A DNA stretch of 64,000 nt from Streptomyces silvae (GTDB lineage Bacteria; Actinomycetota; Actinomycetes; Streptomycetales; Streptomycetaceae): NCBI RefSeq assembly GCF_016745505.1, contig NZ_JAERUC010000081.1:1-64000 (forward strand). Reading direction: 5' to 3'. Below, one piece after another: positions 61,289-64,000 of this stretch (position 1 is its first letter; the number at the start of each line of letters is the position of its first letter). A program made the translations under genes and the position numbers. Under the pieces are notes generated by a model, which saw only the letters and a program-made list of their open reading frames with translations, ran no database searches and was not told where the DNA came from.

Positions 61289-62452
61289 GTGTTTCTCGAC
61301 ACCCTGATCACCCGTAACCCCGGGCTCGTCGACACCGCGGCCGCCCTCCACCGGGACGGCGCGATCCCGCCCGACACCTATGTCATGGACCTGGACGCCG
61401 TCGAGGAGAACGCCGCGCTGCTGGCGGCCGAGGCGCAACGGCTCGGCGTCGGGCTCTGGTTCGTCGTCAAGCAGCTCGGCCGCAACCCCGAGCTGATCCG
61501 GGCCATCGCCCGGCACATCCCGCGCTCCGCCGCCATCGACCTGGCCGAGGCCCGCACCCTGCGGGCCGCCGGAGCTCGTCCCGGCAACGTGGGCCACCTC
61601 GTCCAGATCCCGCGCCGTGCGCTGCCCGAGGTGCTGTCGCACCGACCGGAGACCGTCACCGTCTTCGATCAGGCCAACGCCCGTGCGGTCTCCGACGCGG
61701 CGCTCGAGCTGGGCTTCGTCCAGGACGTCCTGATCCGGATCGAGGGCGCCGACGGTTCGGTGTACCCCGGCCAGGAGGGCGGCGTACCGCTCTCCAGGCT
61801 GGACGTCTTCGCCGAGGCCGCCGAAGCGCTGGAGGGGATCCGGATCGGAGGCGTCACCGCCTTCCCCTGCGTCCTGTGCGATCCGTCGACGGGCCGGCCC
61901 GCCGCCACCCCCAACTTCGCTCTGGCGCTGAAGGCCCGCGAACTCCTGGAGTCGCGGGGGCACCACGGCCTCCGGCTCAGTGCACCCAGCGCCACCTCGA
62001 TGGCCTCCCTCCCGCTGCTCGCCGAGCTGGGCGCCACCCACGGCGAACCGGGCCACGCCCTCACCGGCACCACCCCGCTGCACGCCGTCGATCCGGCGCA
62101 GCCCGAGAAGCCCGCCTATGTGTACGTCAGCGAGGTCGCCCACTTCCTCGACGACGGGCGCCCGGCGGTGTACGGCGGCGGGTTCTACGCCCGCTCCCAC
62201 ATCCGCAGCGCCCTTCTGCCGCGTACCGGCGCCCGGCTGGGCGTGCGGGACTCCCCCGCCGAGAACATCGACTACTACCGGCTGCTCGACGCGCCCGCCG
62301 AAGGCGCGGACGTCCGCGTCGGTGACACAGCGCTGTTCGCCTTCCGCACCCAGATCTTCGTCACCCGTTCGACCGTCGCCGTCGTCTCCGGGGCCACCTC
62401 CGGCTCTCCGCGGCTGCACGGCCTGTACGACGCCCAGGGCCGAGCCCTGTAA
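61289..62452 (+). CDS. yhfX: YhfX-like PLP enzyme (alanine-racemase fold)
   Basis: 387 residues from a GTG at 61289, two bases after the stop of yhfS; the frame extends upstream but only inside yhfS. The N-terminal TIM barrel has Lys61 (LWFVVKQLGRNPEL) as Schiff-base Lys, in the place of the usual YAVKAN motif. Later motifs include NVGHLVQIPRRALPEVLSHR and the C-terminal AVYGGGFYARSHI. It matches YhfX, a fold-type III PLP family of unknown reaction. Probably racemises or decarboxylates an amino acid made by YhfS. Confidence 0.87.
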   Translation: MFLDTLITRNPGLVDTAAALHRDGAIPPDTYVMDLDAVEENAALLAAEAQRLGVGLWFVVKQLGRNPELIRAIARHIPRSAAIDLAEARTLRAAGARPGNVGHLVQIPRRALPEVLSHRPETVTVFDQANARAVSDAALELGFVQDVLIRIEGADGSVYPGQEGGVPLSRLDVFAEAAEALEGIRIGGVTAFPCVLCDPSTGRPAATPNFALALKARELLESRGHHGLRLSAPSATSMASLPLLAELGATHGEPGHALTGTTPLHAVDPAQPEKPAYVYVSEVAHFLDDGRPAVYGGGFYARSHIRSALLPRTGARLGVRDSPAENIDYYRLLDAPAEGADVRVGDTALFAFRTQIFVTRSTVAVVSGATSGSPRLHGLYDAQGRAL

Positions 62453-62462
62453 GGAGCACCTC

Positions 62463-63704
62463 ATGGCCAAGACCGTCATCGTCGTCATCGACGGGTTCGG
62501 AGTCGGCGCCATGCCCGACGCGGGCGAGCTTCGCCCCGGCGACCTGGCCGCCGACACCTGCGGGCATGTCCTCGACCACGCCCGCACCGCGTTCGGCCGG
62601 CCGCTGCGCCTGCCGATGCTGGGGGCGCTGGGGCTCGGGCTGGTCCATCCGCATCCGGACCTGGCACGCCGTACGCATCTGCCGGTGGCCGCGGGCCGGG
62701 CGGCGCTCGGCTATCCGGGTGCGGACACCTTCGCGGGCCACCAGACGATGATGGGCGCGGACTTCAGCCGGGTGACGGTGGCACGGCTCGCCGATCACCT
62801 CGACGAGGTGACCGACGCGCTCCGGGCCGCCGGTCACCGGGCCGAACGGGCCGACGGGAAGCCGCTGCTGGTCGTCGACGGCGCCGTACTGGTGCACGAC
62901 AACCTGGAGGCGGATCCGGGGATCAACTGGAACGCGTCAGGCCGCCTCGACGACCTGCCGTTCGAAGGGCCGGGAGGGATCCTCGCGATCGCCCGGACCG
63001 TCCGCTCCGTAGCCCCGGTCGCCCGTGTCATCGCGGTCGGCGGGCACGCGGACGGTCCGCTGCCCTCCTTCGTGCGCCCCGGGGACGGGGGCACGGTCGG
63101 GCTGGACACCCCGGCCACGGGCTTCTACCGCAACGGCGGCCTCCAGGTGCAGCACCTGGGCGCTCCCCTGGACCACACCCGCCAGCTCCCCGGCCTGGCC
63201 GCCCGGGCCGGCATCCCGGTCACCCTGGTGGGCAAGGCGGCCGACATCCTGGTGTGCGAGGCGGCGGAGCGCCATCCGGCCGTGGACACCGGTGATGTCC
63301 TGTCCCACACCCTGGAGGCGGTACGTGCCGGGGGCGACGCCCTGGTGGTGGCGAACGTGCAGGAGACGGACCTGGCGGGGCATCAGCAGGACACCGCGCG
63401 GTACGGGCGGCTGCTGGAGCGGGTGGACGCGGGGCTCGCCGGGCTCGCGGCGCTGCTCGGGGAACCGGGCGACCGGCTGATCGTCACCGGTGACCACGGC
63501 AACGACCCCACGATCGGCCACGCGCACCACACCCGGGAGTACGTGCCGGTGCTGATCCACCGGCCCGGCACGAGCGGGGTCGAGCTCCTGCCGGACGCAC
63601 GCAGTCTGGCCGACGTCGGCGCCACCGCCGCGCTGTCGCTGGCTCTGGATCCGGAGGAGCTGGCCGGGGGCTCGCCCCTGCACGCCGGCCGCCGCGCGGC
63701 CTGA
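62463..63704 (+). CDS. yhfW: YhfW-like phosphopentomutase (alkaline phosphatase superfamily)
   Basis: 413 residues. Metal/phosphate site: Asp10 (VVIDGFGVGAMPDAGE), nucleophile Thr89 in YPGADTFAGHQTMMGAD, which corresponds to the GKDTTTGHWE block of DeoB, then ETDLAGHQQD and the C-terminal VTGDHGNDPTIGHAHHTREY carrying the remaining Asp/His ligands. True phosphopentomutases interconvert ribose 1- and 5-phosphate. YhfW forms a separate branch and may act on another sugar phosphate. Last gene of the operon, followed by a strong terminator. Confidence 0.88.
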   Translation: MAKTVIVVIDGFGVGAMPDAGELRPGDLAADTCGHVLDHARTAFGRPLRLPMLGALGLGLVHPHPDLARRTHLPVAAGRAALGYPGADTFAGHQTMMGADFSRVTVARLADHLDEVTDALRAAGHRAERADGKPLLVVDGAVLVHDNLEADPGINWNASGRLDDLPFEGPGGILAIARTVRSVAPVARVIAVGGHADGPLPSFVRPGDGGTVGLDTPATGFYRNGGLQVQHLGAPLDHTRQLPGLAARAGIPVTLVGKAADILVCEAAERHPAVDTGDVLSHTLEAVRAGGDALVVANVQETDLAGHQQDTARYGRLLERVDAGLAGLAALLGEPGDRLIVTGDHGNDPTIGHAHHTREYVPVLIHRPGTSGVELLPDARSLADVGATAALSLALDPEELAGGSPLHAGRRAA

Positions 63705-63725
63705 ACCTCTGCCACGACATGCGGC

Positions 63726-63757
63726 GCGGGCCCGGCAGACGTTCCTGCCGGGCCCGC
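63726..63757 (+). terminator. Hairpin terminator of the yhf-type operon
   Basis: Perfect 13-bp stem gcgggcccggcag / ctgccgggcccgc, 6-base loop, about 20 bases after the yhfW stop. Also serves the convergent gene at the right edge. Confidence 0.85.
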
Positions 63758-63856
63758 GGCTGATCACGGCACGGGACGGCTCCCCCGCTGCGGCTCAGTG
63801 GGGAGCGCGCCCGTACCGGTGTGGGTGAGAGAACGTACTGAGGGCGGCGAGGGGGA

Positions 63857-64000
63857 TCAGCGGATCTCGGTGGTGCGCTGCTCCTTCAGCGAGGCGCAGT
63901 TGGAGTTGTCCACCGACACGTACACGTTGGCGATGCTTCCGCCCCAGCTCACGCAGTAGCCCTTGCCGTACACGTAGCCCGGGCCCGCGTACGAGGTGAA
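63857..64000 (-). CDS. C-terminus of a probable secreted protein (partial)
   Basis: The last 47 residues and stop of a minus-strand gene that continues past the right edge. The sequence (AGPGYVYGKGYCVSWGGSIA, then NVYVSVDNSNCASLKE) has two cysteines, many Gly, Tyr, Ser and Asn, and little charge, as in small extracellular Streptomyces proteins. No family is recognised. The start lies outside the window. Confidence 0.55.
   Translation of the reverse strand, partial: FTSYAGPGYVYGKGYCVSWGGSIANVYVSVDNSNCASLKEQRTTEIR

Overview
The window looks like a piece of a Streptomyces chromosome. Base composition is very high in G+C, with strong third-position bias that opens long false frames on the opposite strand. 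The families present are typical of the genus: a relative of the linear-replicon telomere protein Tap, a DUF664/DinB protein of the kind tied to mycothiol, DUF427, MerR and MmyB-type regulators, and a giant protein with a type VII secretion-like N-terminus. Identification rests on family recognition by eye; no database search was run.

Layout. (a) 0.6-12.6 kb: a small coupled operon ending in a 3,819-residue, probably exported, polymorphic toxin-like protein. It carries a metzincin-type HExxHxxGxxD site and two OTU-like modules, the first lacking the catalytic cysteine. (b) 12.6-18.3 kb: a decayed mobile region. It holds a truncated ISL3-family element abutting the toxin gene, a frameshifted and truncated type I-E cas7 relic, a VOC-fold gene, and a complete ISL3-like element with ~41-bp terminal inverted repeats. 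That element contains a degenerate tRNA-like sequence, and a beheaded hydrolase gene follows it. (c) 18.4-21.2 kb: a small secreted cysteine-containing protein and a MerR/quinone-oxidoreductase divergon. (d) 21.4-27.1 kb: a four-gene operon with overlapping stop/start codons, built around a membrane protein that joins a Lon (S16)-like protease domain to a WD40-type propeller. (e) 27.2-38.9 kb: a second MerR/hydrolase divergon, SDR enzymes with their XRE regulator, VOC and DinB proteins, lipoproteins, an AraC/GlxA regulator and a sirtuin. (f) 39.1-55.7 kb: an AnsP-type permease, an orphan Tap-like protein, two FUSC-type membrane proteins, a secreted alginate-lyase-like enzyme, ThpR and a tandem pair of DUF4139 (MuiA-like) proteins.

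(g) 55.9-63.7 kb: a contiguous eight-gene operon matching the poorly understood E. coli yhf/php cluster: regulator YhfZ, PRD protein YhfY, DUF2620 protein YhfU, membrane protein YhfT, phosphotriesterase homologue Php/YhfV, PLP enzymes YhfS and YhfX, and phosphopentomutase-like YhfW. A near-identical ~25-bp element occurs in the yhfZ promoter and again before yhfY. I infer autoregulation and operon control by YhfZ through this site, and a peripheral catabolic or salvage pathway with an unknown substrate. A partial secreted-type protein closes the window.

The features most worth follow-up are the yhf-type operon with its duplicated operator, the triple-peptidase giant protein, the Lon-WD40 fusion operon, the tRNA-like passenger inside the ISL3 element, and the cas7 relic.
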